DNA of 64,000 nt from Nocardioides psychrotolerans (lineage in GTDB: Bacteria; Actinomycetota; Actinomycetes; Propionibacteriales; Nocardioidaceae), in assembly GCF_900113685.1 (NCBI RefSeq), contig NZ_FOQG01000009.1:62001-126000 (forward strand), given 5' to 3'. The stretch's first letter is position 1. Each line of letters begins with the position of its first letter. Made by a program: the position numbers and the translations under genes. The notes beneath the pieces were generated by a model. It did not search any database. It saw nothing but the letters and a program-made list of their open reading frames with translations, and was not told the DNA's origin. Below are positions 34,633 to 43,539 of the stretch, piece by piece.

Positions 34633-35604
34633 ATGAACGTCGAGACCGTGAACGGCCCGATGGAGGCCAAGGACCTCGGTTGGACCCTGATGCACGAGCA
34701 CATCTTCGTGAAGAACCCCGAGCTCGAGCACAACTACCCGAGCGCCGAGTGGGACGAGGAGGCGATGCACGCGACCGCCCTCGCGGGCCTGCACGCGCTC
34801 GCCGAGCGCGGCATCACGACCCTCGTCGACCTCACGGTGATGGGGCTCGGGCGAAACATCCAGCGGATCCAGGCGGTCGCCGCGGAGTCGCCGCTCAACA
34901 TCGTGGTTGCCACCGGGTACTACACCCAGAAGGACCTGCCGGCGTACTTTCACAACCACGGCCCGAACCTCTACGCCGACATCCCGGAGCCGCTCGTCGA
35001 CATGTTCGTCGGTGACATCCGGGACGGGATCTCGGGGACCGGGGTGAAGGCGGCGATGATCAAGGTCGTCACCGACAAGTGGGGCATCACGCCCGACCTG
35101 GAGCGGGTGCTCGCCGCTGCGGCCGAGGCCCACCAGGAGACCGGCACGCCGATCACCACCCACACGAACGCCGCTGAGCGGGGCGGGCTCGAGCAGCAGG
35201 AGTTCTTCCGCCAGCACGGGGTCGACCTCCAGCACGTCGTGATCGGCCACTGTGGAGACAGCACCGACCTCGACTACCTGCGCGAGCTGATGGACAACGG
35301 CTCGCCGATCGGGATGGACCGCTTCGGCATGGAGATCATGGCCTCGGACGAGGATCGCATCGACACCGTCGTGCGCCTGTGCGAACTCGGCTACGCCGAC
35401 CGGTTGACCCTCTCCCACGACGCGTCGTTCTTCAGCGTCAACATGGAGCCGTCGGTGCGCAACCGGATCATGCCGAACTGGAACCACCGCAACATCTCCG
35501 ACCGGGTCCTGCCCGCGCTCAGGGAGCGCGGTGTGTCGAACGAGACGATCGAGCAGATCATGGTGCACAACGCGGCGCGGATCCTGGCCGGCCGCGCGAG
35601 CTGA
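34633..35604 (+). CDS. Phosphotriesterase-like lactonase (PLL) of the amidohydrolase superfamily
   Basis: The 323-residue protein aligns by eye along its length with PLL lactonases such as SsoPox: the first metal motif WTLMHEHIF, LVDLTVMGLGRNIQ, GYYTQKDLPAYF, the carboxylated Lys in MIKVVTD, TTHTNAAERGGLEQQ, VIGHCGDSTDLDYL and Asp in LSHDASFF. These bind the binuclear metal site. Most PLLs hydrolyse lactones, with weak phosphotriesterase activity. The ATG at 34633 is preferred; a GTG three codons earlier is possible. It has its own promoter and lies between regulators and CoA-ester genes. Confidence 0.85.
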   Translation: MNVETVNGPMEAKDLGWTLMHEHIFVKNPELEHNYPSAEWDEEAMHATALAGLHALAERGITTLVDLTVMGLGRNIQRIQAVAAESPLNIVVATGYYTQKDLPAYFHNHGPNLYADIPEPLVDMFVGDIRDGISGTGVKAAMIKVVTDKWGITPDLERVLAAAAEAHQETGTPITTHTNAAERGGLEQQEFFRQHGVDLQHVVIGHCGDSTDLDYLRELMDNGSPIGMDRFGMEIMASDEDRIDTVVRLCELGYADRLTLSHDASFFSVNMEPSVRNRIMPNWNHRNISDRVLPALRERGVSNETIEQIMVHNAARILAGRAS

Positions 35605-35610
35605 AGTGCC

Positions 35611-35660
35611 ACGCACAGAGGGCGGCGCCGGAGAGCTCTCCGGCGCCGCCCTCTGTGCGT
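35611..35660. terminator. Perfect 50-bp palindrome between convergent genes
   Basis: Positions 35611-35635 are the exact reverse complement of 35636-35660; the centre is GAGAGCTCTC and the ends read ACGCACAGAGG and its mirror. It begins seven bases after the lactonase stop and ends five bases before the stop of the convergent reductase. It should work as a bidirectional terminator or cruciform. Confidence 0.8.
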
Positions 35661-35665
35661 TGATG

Positions 35666-36646
35666 TCAGGCCGGGTCGGGCAGGTCCACGACCGCCTTGC
35701 CCCGGATGGCGCCCTTGCTCAGCTGCTCGAGCGCCTCGGGGATCTGGTCGAACGTGTAGCTCGCCGAGACCAGCGGACGCAGCATCCCGGCCCGGTGCAT
35801 CTGCGCGATCTCGCTGCCGGCGTGCGCCATCAGGTCGCGGTCGAGATCGAGGAAGGCGCCCCAGGCCACTCCCACGGCGGAGATGTTCTTGAGCAGCAGC
35901 CGGTTGATGCCCAGCTGAGGTATCGCTCCCGCGGCGAACCCGACGACCAGGATCCGGCCCTCGGGGGCGATCGCCCGGATCGCCTCGCCGAACAACCAGT
36001 CGCCGAGCGGGTCGAGGACCACGTCGACACCGCGGGCGTCGGTCAGCTCGCGGACCTTGGCGGAGAAGCCCTCGGTGAGGACCACGACCTCGTCGGCGCC
36101 CGCATCACGGGCTGCGTCGGCCTGCTCCTCCGAGGCGACGCCGCCGATGACGTGGGCCCCCAGGGCCTTGCCGACCTGTACCGCGGCGGACCCGATCCCG
36201 CCGGCAGCGCCCAGGACCAGGAGCGTCTCGCCGCGCTCGAGGCGACCGCGTCGCGAGAGCGCGAAGTGGACCGTGTGGTAGTTGATGATCGTCGCCGCAC
36301 CAGTGGAGAAGTCCATGTCGTCGGGCAGGCGGAGCACGGCGTTGAGGGGGACGTAGGTGCGCTCGGCGTACCCGCCGGACCACACGAAGGCGGCCACCCG
36401 ATCGCCGACGGACCATCCCGACGACGCGGGTGCGTGACTGATCACGCCGGCCACCTCGCTGCCCGGGACGAACGGCAGGGGCGGCTTCATCTGGTAGGCG
36501 CCCGTCGTGATCAGCAGGTCCGGGTAGTTGATGCCGATGGACCGGACGTCGATGACGACCCCGTCCTCGTCCGGCTCGGGGTCGGGCGCCTCCGCGAGGC
36601 GCAGGGCGCCGGGACCCTCGTAGGTGTGCAGGTGCAGGGCTCGCAT
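35666..36646 (-). CDS. NADPH:quinone oxidoreductase-like MDR family enzyme
   Basis: The 326-residue medium-chain dehydrogenase/reductase has the GroES-like domain with IGINYPDLLITTGAYQ and the Rossmann motif LVLGAAGGIGSAAVQ. The cysteines and histidine that bind zinc in alcohol dehydrogenases are absent, as in quinone oxidoreductases and enoyl reductases. It could reduce an enone. It follows the phosphotransferase gene by 64 bp on the same strand. Confidence 0.85.
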   Translation of the reverse strand: MRALHLHTYEGPGALRLAEAPDPEPDEDGVVIDVRSIGINYPDLLITTGAYQMKPPLPFVPGSEVAGVISHAPASSGWSVGDRVAAFVWSGGYAERTYVPLNAVLRLPDDMDFSTGAATIINYHTVHFALSRRGRLERGETLLVLGAAGGIGSAAVQVGKALGAHVIGGVASEEQADAARDAGADEVVVLTEGFSAKVRELTDARGVDVVLDPLGDWLFGEAIRAIAPEGRILVVGFAAGAIPQLGINRLLLKNISAVGVAWGAFLDLDRDLMAHAGSEIAQMHRAGMLRPLVSASYTFDQIPEALEQLSKGAIRGKAVVDLPDPA

Positions 36647-36710
36647 GGGTGTCAGTCCTCCGGGTCGGTGACGGGATGGTGCATCGTGCGGACAGGGACA
36701 GGTGGGCGCG

Positions 36711-37802
36711 TCAGGGGCCGGTGGCCAGGAGCGCCCGGTGGCCGCGCTCGGCAAGCGCGGGTGCCAACCCCGCGACCAGCTCGAACCCCTCGCCGACGGT
36801 GAGGCCCTGGGTCTGGCGGGAGTGCATCCCCTCGAAGATCGCGGCGAGCTTGTAGCAGAGCAGGCCGCTGCACCAGGGGAGTGTGTCGAGGTCGGCCCCG
36901 GTCAGCTCGGCGTAGCGCTGGGCCAGGCGGCTGCTCGGGGGGAACTGCGGGTGCCGGGCCGGGACCGGCGCGAAGGGGCGTCCCTCGGTGTCGAGGACCC
37001 CGTCCCACCAGAGCATCAGGTTGACCAGGTCCATCAGCGGGTCGCCGAGGGTGGCCATCTCCCAGTCGAGCACGGCGACGATGGTGCCGTCCTCGGGGCT
37101 CACCACAACGTTGTCCAGCTTGTAGTCGCCGTGCACGACGCCGTGCCGCCGGGTCTCCGGCACGGTCTCGGCCAAGCGCGTGCCCAGCTCTTCCAGGCCG
37201 GAGATCTGGCGGGAGCCGGAGGCGGCCAGTTGCTTGCCCCATCGGCGGACCTGTCGGGCCAGGTAGCCCTCGGGCCTGCCGAAGTCGGCGAGCCCCGCGT
37301 CGGCAGGATCCAGGCGGTGCAGCTCGACGAGTGCCTCGACCAGCCGGTCAGCGAGCGCCTCGGCTGCCGGGGCGTCGAGGGCGGCCAGCTGCTCCTCGGA
37401 GCGGTAGACCGTGCCCTCGACGAACGACATCATGTAGAAGGGCGCCCCCAGCACGGCCGGGTCCGCGCACTGGGTGAGCATCCGGGGGACCGGCACGCCG
37501 GTGGCGGCCAGCGCCGTCATCGCCCGGTACTCGCGGCCCATGTCGTGGGCCGTCTCCAGGACATGGCCCAGGGGCGGGCGCCGCAGCACCCAGCTGTTGC
37601 GGTCGTCGCTGACGGCGTAGGTGAGGTTCGAGCGCCCACCCGCGATCAGGCGACCACGCAGCGGGCCGGCCACGGTGCCCGGGAGCTCGTCGGCGAGGTG
37701 GGCGGTGAGCGCGTCCAGGTCGAGACCGGGCATCTCCGCGCCGGGCACGTCCTCGCTGGGCAGCTCGACGCTGGGCTGGACGATGGGCAGCTCGGCGTTC
37801 AT
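36711..37802 (-). CDS. APH-like phosphotransferase family kinase, candidate 4-hydroxyacyl-CoA kinase
   Basis: The 363-residue protein has the aminoglycoside phosphotransferase fold: LIAGGRSNLTYAVSDD, RREY-like DMGREYRAMTAL, the catalytic loop VVHGDYKLDNVVVSPED and VLDWEMATLGDPLMDLV. It resembles ACAD10/11-linked kinases and LvaA, which phosphorylate 4-hydroxyacyl-CoA, far more than resistance enzymes. Its ATG overlaps the stop of the acyl-CoA ligase as ATGA. An ACAD10/11-type dehydrogenase is encoded at 26250. No LvaB-like small subunit gene was seen. Confidence 0.8.
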   Translation of the reverse strand: MNAELPIVQPSVELPSEDVPGAEMPGLDLDALTAHLADELPGTVAGPLRGRLIAGGRSNLTYAVSDDRNSWVLRRPPLGHVLETAHDMGREYRAMTALAATGVPVPRMLTQCADPAVLGAPFYMMSFVEGTVYRSEEQLAALDAPAAEALADRLVEALVELHRLDPADAGLADFGRPEGYLARQVRRWGKQLAASGSRQISGLEELGTRLAETVPETRRHGVVHGDYKLDNVVVSPEDGTIVAVLDWEMATLGDPLMDLVNLMLWWDGVLDTEGRPFAPVPARHPQFPPSSRLAQRYAELTGADLDTLPWCSGLLCYKLAAIFEGMHSRQTQGLTVGEGFELVAGLAPALAERGHRALLATGP

Positions 37803-39454
37803 CGTGCGGTCCGAGGGAGCTCGCGGCGCAGCAGCTTGCCGGTGGCGGTCTTCGGGAGCACGTCGATGATCTCCACCACCCGGGGATACTTGTAGGCCGA
37901 CATCCGGGCCTTGCAGTGGGCGATCAGCTCGTCCTCGGTCGCAGCCGCGTCCTGGCGCAGTGTGACGAACGCCTTCACGGTCTCTCCCCGGTATTCGTCG
38001 GGGACCCCGACCACGGCTGCCTCGTTGACGGCCGGGTGCTCGCACAGCACGTCCTCGACCTCGCGTGGCCACACCTTGAAGCCCGAGGCGTTGATCATGT
38101 CCTTCTTGCGGTCGACGACGTAGAACCAGCCGTTCTCGTCCATGAAGCCGACATCGCCGGTGAGGAGCCGCCCACCGGCCATCGCGTGCTCGGTCTCCTC
38201 CGGCTTCTGCCAGTAGCCGGGGACGACCTGCGGCCCCGAGATGGCGATCTCGCCGATCTCGCCCGCCTTCATGGGCTGGCCCTGCTCGTCGACGATCTCC
38301 GAGTGGGTGTTCGGCACCGGGACGCCGACGGACAGGGCGCCGGACTCCGGGTCCACCGGGGGGCGGGCACCCAGGGGGACGGCGTGCGAGGGGGAGGTGG
38401 TCTCGGTCAGGCCGTAGACGGTGTGGATCCGGACCCCGAACTGCTCCTCGAAGCGGCTCGCCCAGGCCGGGGTCACCGGCGCGCCGCCGGAGTAGGCGGC
38501 CCGGAGGCTCTCGAGGTCTTCGGCGCTCACCCCGGGAGTGTTGGCGAGCGCGATGTAGACCGGCAGGGCGGCGACCGTGAAGGTGGGTCGACGCTCCCGG
38601 ATGGTCTCGACCACCATGGTGGCGTCGAACCGGTAGGTCAGGACGAGTTCCATCGGCACCAGCATCGAGACCGCCACGTGGGCGATCAGCCCGGTGACGT
38701 GGGAGAGCGGTGCCACCCCGAGGACCACGTCGTCCGGGGTGAGGCGGCACCACTCGCGCAGGGTCTGGGCGTTGAAGCCCACGTTGCCGTGCGTGTTCAT
38801 CGCACCCTTGGGGGTGCCCGTGGTGCCGGACGTGTAGGTCAGCAGTGCGACATCGGTCGGGGCGAACTCGACGGCCGGCGGGTGCTCGCTGGCGTGCCGG
38901 TCCATCAGCTCCGCCATGTCGTACGTCCCGGGGTGCCGGACGCGGTGCACGTTCGCGAAGAGCCGCGGGTCGTTGCGGGTCTGGTACTCGAGCGGGCTGG
39001 TGGTGATCACCTGACGCACCCCGCTGGTGGGGAGCACCTCGCGCACGACCTCGTCGTACAGGTCCTCCAGGCAGACCAGCGCCGTGGCGCCGGAGTCGAC
39101 AAGCAGGTGCCGGAGCTCGCGCTGGCGACTCATCGGGTTGATCGAGACCATCACGCCGCCGGCCTTCCACGTCGCCACCATGGCGATCACGAACTGCGGG
39201 ACGTTCTGGAGGTACACCGCGAGGCGGTCGCCGCGCTCGAAGCCACCCGCGAGCAGCGCGCACGCCAGGGCGTCGGACAGCTCGTCGACCTCGCGCAGGA
39301 CGAGCCGGCCGTCGAAGTAGGAGATCGCAGTCGTCTCGGGCGAGCGAGCCACGGCCGCCCGGAACATCGACAGTGCGTCGGTGAACTCGGGCTCGAAGCG
39401 GTGGGGGACCTCGGGCGGGTAGCTGCTCAGCCAGGGCAGTGCGTCGGTGGGCAT
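37799..39454 (-). CDS. AMP-dependent acyl-CoA synthetase
   Basis: The 551-residue ANL-family enzyme has the phosphate-binding loop LLTYTSGTTGTPKGAMNTH, the YGLTETTSPSH motif, LLTGDVGFMDENGWFYVVDRKKD and the C-terminal catalytic Lys in LPKTATGKLLRRELP. It activates a carboxylic acid to CoA. It is translationally coupled to the APH-like kinase, which points to a hydroxy or keto acid substrate. The operon (39454 down to 35666) is divergent from the TetR gene. Confidence 0.92.
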   Translation of the reverse strand: MPTDALPWLSSYPPEVPHRFEPEFTDALSMFRAAVARSPETTAISYFDGRLVLREVDELSDALACALLAGGFERGDRLAVYLQNVPQFVIAMVATWKAGGVMVSINPMSRQRELRHLLVDSGATALVCLEDLYDEVVREVLPTSGVRQVITTSPLEYQTRNDPRLFANVHRVRHPGTYDMAELMDRHASEHPPAVEFAPTDVALLTYTSGTTGTPKGAMNTHGNVGFNAQTLREWCRLTPDDVVLGVAPLSHVTGLIAHVAVSMLVPMELVLTYRFDATMVVETIRERRPTFTVAALPVYIALANTPGVSAEDLESLRAAYSGGAPVTPAWASRFEEQFGVRIHTVYGLTETTSPSHAVPLGARPPVDPESGALSVGVPVPNTHSEIVDEQGQPMKAGEIGEIAISGPQVVPGYWQKPEETEHAMAGGRLLTGDVGFMDENGWFYVVDRKKDMINASGFKVWPREVEDVLCEHPAVNEAAVVGVPDEYRGETVKAFVTLRQDAAATEDELIAHCKARMSAYKYPRVVEIIDVLPKTATGKLLRRELPRTAR

Positions 39455-39500
39455 GGGTCTCCTTGGCCGCCTGGTCGTCGACCGCGTAGGATTCGGCAGT

Positions 39501-39518
39501 ACCGAGCGAGCGCTCGGT
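39501..39518. promoter_or_regulatory. TetR-type operator between the ligase operon and tetR
   Basis: ACCGAGCGAGCGCTCGGT has perfect 8-bp arms around a 2-bp centre. Position between divergent genes suggests control of both by the adjacent TetR protein. Confidence 0.7.
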
Positions 39519-39592
39519 CGTAGAGCAACACTTTCGCGCTTTGGTCGACCAATGTCAATGACCGGGTGCTCCCGGGTGGAGGAGGGCGGTCG

Positions 39593-40195
39593 ATGGACGG
39601 CACCGACTGGCGTTCCTATCCCGACCTCGAGCTGGTGGTTCCCCTCCAGGCCGCGCTGTCGGCCTTTCTCCAGTACGGCTACCACGGATCGACGATGCGG
39701 GAGATCGCGAGGCGAGCCGGCCTGTCGGTCCCGGGCGTCTACCACTACTACGCCAGCAAGCAGGACATGCTGGTCGCGATCCTGGACCTCACGATGGACG
39801 ACCTGCTTGCCCGCAGCCGGGCCGCCCGTGCGGACGGGACCGACGCCGTGCAGCGGTTCTCGTACCTGGTCGAGTGCCTGGCGCTCTTCCACACGCACCG
39901 CCGCGAGCTCGGGTTCGTCGGGGCCAGCGAGATGCGCAGCCTCGAGGAGCCCCAGCGGGAGCGGCTGGTCGAGTCCCGGCGCCTCCAGCAGCGGATGGTC
40001 GACGTCGAGGTGCAGGAGGCCTGCGACGCCGGCCTCTTCGCGGTCGCACGTCCCCGTGACGCCGCTCGGGCGGTGGTCACGATGTGCACCGGCCTGGCGC
40101 AGTGGTTCGACCCCTCGGGGCCCGTTACCCCGGAGGACGTGGCGGCGCAGTACGTCGGATTCGCGCTGGACCTGGCGCGCTACCGGGGTGAGTGA
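39593..40195 (+). CDS. TetR-family transcriptional regulator
   Basis: The 200-residue protein has the TetR HTH: FLQYGYHGSTMREIARRAGLSVPGVYHYY (in two halves), followed by an all-helical ligand domain. Motifs such as HTHRRELGFVGASEMRSL resemble regulators of acyl-CoA metabolism. The ATG at 39593 with GGAGGAGGG upstream is preferred. It is divergent from the ligase-kinase operon and close to a palindrome at 39501. Confidence 0.85.
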   Translation: MDGTDWRSYPDLELVVPLQAALSAFLQYGYHGSTMREIARRAGLSVPGVYHYYASKQDMLVAILDLTMDDLLARSRAARADGTDAVQRFSYLVECLALFHTHRRELGFVGASEMRSLEEPQRERLVESRRLQQRMVDVEVQEACDAGLFAVARPRDAARAVVTMCTGLAQWFDPSGPVTPEDVAAQYVGFALDLARYRGE

Positions 40196-40201
40196 GGCTT
40201 C

Positions 40202-40981
40202 CTACGCCGGAGCCGGCCCGGGCGTCAGGGGGCTGTGCAGCACCGAGCGGAAGGCGCCGTCCACGCGGATGGTCTCGCCGGTCAGGTGCGGGCTGCCGAT
40301 GGCGGCCAGTGACAGCACGATGTCGGCTGCCTCGGCGGCCGTCAGGATGCGACCGGTCGGCTGGTCCCGCTCCATCGCAGCGCGCAGGTCGGGGTCGTGG
40401 TAGCGGGACGCGGCGGTCAGCACGGGACCGAAGGCGACGCCGTTGACCCGGATGCCGTACGGCGCCCACTCGTGGCCCAGGGTCTGGGTCAGGCTGTTGA
40501 GGGCGGCCTTGGCTGCCGCGTAGTGGGCGGCCCCCGGGTGCGGCAGGTAGGCGGCCGTCGAGCTGATGTTCACGATGCAGCCGGCCTGCTGCTCGCGCAT
40601 CACCGGGAAGACGGCCCGACAGCACAGGAACGCGCTGGTCAGGGTGGTCTCGATGATCGCGCGCCAGCCGTTCGGCGTGATGTCCTGCGCGGCCGCGAAG
40701 AAGAGTCCGGCCGCGTTGTTGACCCACAGGTCGACGCGTCCGAAGCGGTCCACGACCTGGTCGACCAGCGCGTCCACCGCGGGTGCCTCGCGCAGGTCGA
40801 CGGCGACGCCGAGGACCCGGTCCCCATCCCCTCCGAACTCGTGGGCGACCCGGGCGACCTTCGTCTCACTGCGGCTGGTGACGACCACGCGCATGCCGCG
40901 AGCGAGGGCGTCCTGCGCCATGGCGAGGCCGATTCCCGACGTGCTGCCGGTGATCACTGCGACGGTGCTCGGTTCGCTCAA
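40202..40981 (-). CDS. Short-chain dehydrogenase/reductase
   Basis: The 259-residue SDR has ITGSTSGIGLAMAQ, LWVNNAAGLFFAAAQD, Ser in VNISSTAAYLP and YAAAK with catalytic Tyr and Lys. The pattern is closest to 2,4-dienoyl-CoA or 3-oxoacyl reductases, but the substrate is not fixed. It converges on tetR with six bases between. Its promoter region (40982-41321) is shared with the ABC transporter operon. Confidence 0.85.
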   Translation of the reverse strand: MSEPSTVAVITGSTSGIGLAMAQDALARGMRVVVTSRSETKVARVAHEFGGDGDRVLGVAVDLREAPAVDALVDQVVDRFGRVDLWVNNAAGLFFAAAQDITPNGWRAIIETTLTSAFLCCRAVFPVMREQQAGCIVNISSTAAYLPHPGAAHYAAAKAALNSLTQTLGHEWAPYGIRVNGVAFGPVLTAASRYHDPDLRAAMERDQPTGRILTAAEAADIVLSLAAIGSPHLTGETIRVDGAFRSVLHSPLTPGPAPA

Positions 40982-41321
40982 GGGGGTCCTCCGCGGGTGG
41001 TTCGCTCCAGGCTTCCCCGCCCGTTGCGGGACCTGTCCGGGACCACTCTCGGCGCATGTGAAGGCCTTCGCAAGCAGTTTGGTAGGCCAAAGTTTTGCTT
41101 TGGTTCAAACTTTCGGCTGAAAACTCTTGACGCCGCCGATCTCGGCAGGGCAGTCTCCTCGGCTATGACCTGTCTCACGGTTCTCGGCTGGCAGGTGACA
41201 GCACCGAAGAACGTGCGCAGGGAGACTGGTCGCGACGTAGCGACCGTCGCATCGCCCCACGTGCACTGACGGATCTGTGGTGAAACGTCACCGCAGAACT
41301 GATGGCAATTCAGGAGGAACA
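40982..41321 (+). promoter_or_regulatory. Regulatory region of the ABC transporter operon
   Basis: No gene is seen in these 340 bases. TTTGGTAGGCCAAA (41078-41091) and TTTGGTTCAAACTTTCG (41099-41115) lie side by side, and CCAAAG/CTTTGG form an inverted repeat at 41087-41103. TTGACG (41127-41132) is a likely -35. The same box and -35 precede the lactonase gene, but there they are 10 bp closer. AGGAGGAAC before 41322 is the ribosome site. Confidence 0.6.
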
Positions 41322-42557
41322 ATGCTTAGAGCACGTGCAGGGACTCTCGTCCTGGTGGTCGTGGCCCTGTCGGCCGCGGCCTGCGGTGGCGGCGGGTCGT
41401 CGAGCGGAAGCTCCGACTCGACGATCAAGCTGGGCGTGATCAACCCCTTCAGCGGCGCACTCGCCTCTGGTGGTGTCGCAGTGACCCAGGGCTACGAGGT
41501 CGCGGTCGACGAGATCAACGCCTCGGGTGGATTGCTCGGCAAGCAGGTCGAGATCGTCAAGGGTGACGCCTCCACGCCCGAGCAGGGAATCTCGGAGGCC
41601 AACCGGTTGGCCACCTCGGAGAATGTCGACGTCTTCATCGGCACTTACCTCAGCGCGGTCGCCAACACCGCCAGCCAGACCGCCGAGCGCTACGGGAAGC
41701 TCTACTGGGAGACCAACGGTCTCGCCACCGACCTGACCGAGCGCGGGCTCAGCAACTTCGTCCGCTCCGGCCCCAGTGCCACGGCGTTCGGCGAGGTCTC
41801 CGCCGAATCGGTCGAGACGCTCGTAGCGCCCAGCATAAATAAGGACGTCCAGGGCCTGAAGGTCTGCCTGAGCCATGAACAGTCCATCTACGGCGAGTCC
41901 GTGGCCATCGTCCAGGAGCAGATGCTCAGTGACGCGGGGGCGGATGTCGTCGCGACCGTGGCCTACGACCCGGCCGCGCCGGATCTGGGCAACGTCATCC
42001 TCCGGTGCCAGGAGGGCGACCCCGACGTCTGGATGTCGACCGGTTACACCTCCGACTCGAACCTGCTCCTGCAGACCGCCGCGCAGCAGGGCTTCCAGCC
42101 CGCCGCGACGATGCTCGTGGGCTCGGGTGACACCTCCGAGACCCAGAAGTCCGTCCCGGAGGCGGATCTCTCCGGCGTGTTCGTGACGTCCTACCTCCAT
42201 AACGACGCGGCCGAGAGCTACGCACCCGGCATCAGCGACTTCCTGGCCGCCTACGAGAAGAAGTTCACGGGTGAGCCCACGTTCCCCCAGACGATGGCCG
42301 CCTACACCGGCGCCAAGCTCCTCTTCGAGGCGATCGAGAAGGCTGGCAGCACCGACCCCGAGGCGATCCGCAAGGTCCTCCCGGAGCTCGAGAAGGAGCT
42401 CGGCTCCACCGCTGCTGGTTTCGGTGAGAAGTTCGACGACGAATTCCAAAACACGCTGGCCCTGCCAGCGGTCGTCCAGTGGCAGTCCGGCAAGACCGTG
42501 ACCGTCTACCCGGAGGCTGCTGCTCCAGAGGGTGCCAAGCCACTCGCGGCCGAGTAG
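41322..42557 (+). CDS. LIV-type ABC transporter substrate-binding lipoprotein
   Basis: The 411-residue protein has a lipoprotein signal peptide (LVLVVVALSAAACGGG) and a type I periplasmic-binding fold starting IKLGVINPFSGALASGG, with VDVFIGTYLSAVANTA and LSHEQSIYGESVAIVQ. This family binds branched-chain amino acids but also amides, aromatic acids and other organic acids. It heads a complete five-gene uptake operon. The substrate is presumably the growth compound of the island or a carboxylated derivative. Confidence 0.9.
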   Translation: MLRARAGTLVLVVVALSAAACGGGGSSSGSSDSTIKLGVINPFSGALASGGVAVTQGYEVAVDEINASGGLLGKQVEIVKGDASTPEQGISEANRLATSENVDVFIGTYLSAVANTASQTAERYGKLYWETNGLATDLTERGLSNFVRSGPSATAFGEVSAESVETLVAPSINKDVQGLKVCLSHEQSIYGESVAIVQEQMLSDAGADVVATVAYDPAAPDLGNVILRCQEGDPDVWMSTGYTSDSNLLLQTAAQQGFQPAATMLVGSGDTSETQKSVPEADLSGVFVTSYLHNDAAESYAPGISDFLAAYEKKFTGEPTFPQTMAAYTGAKLLFEAIEKAGSTDPEAIRKVLPELEKELGSTAAGFGEKFDDEFQNTLALPAVVQWQSGKTVTVYPEAAAPEGAKPLAAE

Positions 42558-42568
42558 CTCACGCTCGT

Positions 42569-42601
42569 CCGGTCCGGCACGATGACGTTGTGCCGGACCG
42601 G
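42569..42601 (+). promoter_or_regulatory. Stem-loop between substrate-binding and permease genes
   Basis: CCGGTCCGGCAC and GTGCCGGACCGG form a 12-bp stem with a 9-base loop. Such hairpins often protect the 3' end of the binding-protein message or partly stop transcription, giving more binding protein than permease. Confidence 0.6.
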
Positions 42602-42660
42602 GCGGGGCCACTTGAGAACCATGATCTGACCAGTAGTCACGAAGGAGAGGTGGAAGAGCG

Positions 42661-43539
42661 ATGGACACCTTCATGCGGGTACTCATCATCGCGGTCTTGC
42701 TCGGCGGCATCTATGGCCTGGTCGCCATGGGCCTCAACCTGATCTTCGGCGTCGTGCGGGTGGTGAACTTCGCCCACGGCGAGCTCGTCATGCTCGGCAT
42801 GTACGGCGCCTACTTCCTCAACCAGGTGCTGGGCTGGAACGTCTACGCCACGATGGTCATCGTCGTACCAGCCATGTTCGTGCTAGGCCTGATCATCCAG
42901 CGAGTGGTCATCCAACCGCTGAGCGGACAGACCACGATGCAGCTGCTGGCGACCTTCGGCCTGGTCATCGTCTTTCAGAACTCCGTGCTGGCGATTACGG
43001 AGGGTGAGGCCTACTCGGTCTCCTCCTCGTTCGCCCGCAACACCTTCGACCTCGGGGTCGCCAAGGTTGACTACGGACGCCTGGTCGTCCTGGTCGCCAC
43101 CACCGCCGTCGCGGTGGCGCTGTGGTGGCTCATCCACAAGACGTCGTTCGGCCGTTCGGTCCGCGCCGTCACCGAGGACAGGATGGCCGCCCGGCTGATG
43201 GGCATCAACGTCGAACGCACGTTCCTGATCGTGTTCGGCATCGGCTCCGCACTCGCCGGCCTCGCCGGCGTCCTGCTGGCCCCCGTCTACACGCTGACCC
43301 CGAACGTCGGCCAGAGCTTCATCTTCGCGGCCTTCGCCGTGGTGGTCGTGGGCGGTCTGGGCAGCGTGACGGGTGCCTACCTCGGCGGCTTCCTAATCGG
43401 TCTCGTCGAGGCGTTCAGCGGGTACTACATCGACCCCCGCCTCGGGATGGCCTTCTATTTCGGGGTGTTTCTCCTCGTCCTGATCATCCGCCCAGCTGGC
43501 TTGTTCGGACGAGCCGGCTCCGAAGAGATGGGTGCATAG
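42661..43539 (+). CDS. LivH-type ABC permease
   Basis: The 292-residue membrane protein has the LivH pattern MGLNLIFGVVRVVNFAHGELVMLG and the EAA-like SVRAVTEDRMAARLMGINV. About eight membrane helices are predicted. It forms half of the channel with the next gene. GGAGAGG is a ribosome site. Confidence 0.92.
   Translation: MDTFMRVLIIAVLLGGIYGLVAMGLNLIFGVVRVVNFAHGELVMLGMYGAYFLNQVLGWNVYATMVIVVPAMFVLGLIIQRVVIQPLSGQTTMQLLATFGLVIVFQNSVLAITEGEAYSVSSSFARNTFDLGVAKVDYGRLVVLVATTAVAVALWWLIHKTSFGRSVRAVTEDRMAARLMGINVERTFLIVFGIGSALAGLAGVLLAPVYTLTPNVGQSFIFAAFAVVVVGGLGSVTGAYLGGFLIGLVEAFSGYYIDPRLGMAFYFGVFLLVLIIRPAGLFGRAGSEEMGA

Noticed and set aside
36711..37802. Antibiotic resistance phosphotransferase
   Set aside because: Context (acyl-CoA ligase overlap, ACAD10/11-type gene) and the family form point to acyl-CoA metabolism.
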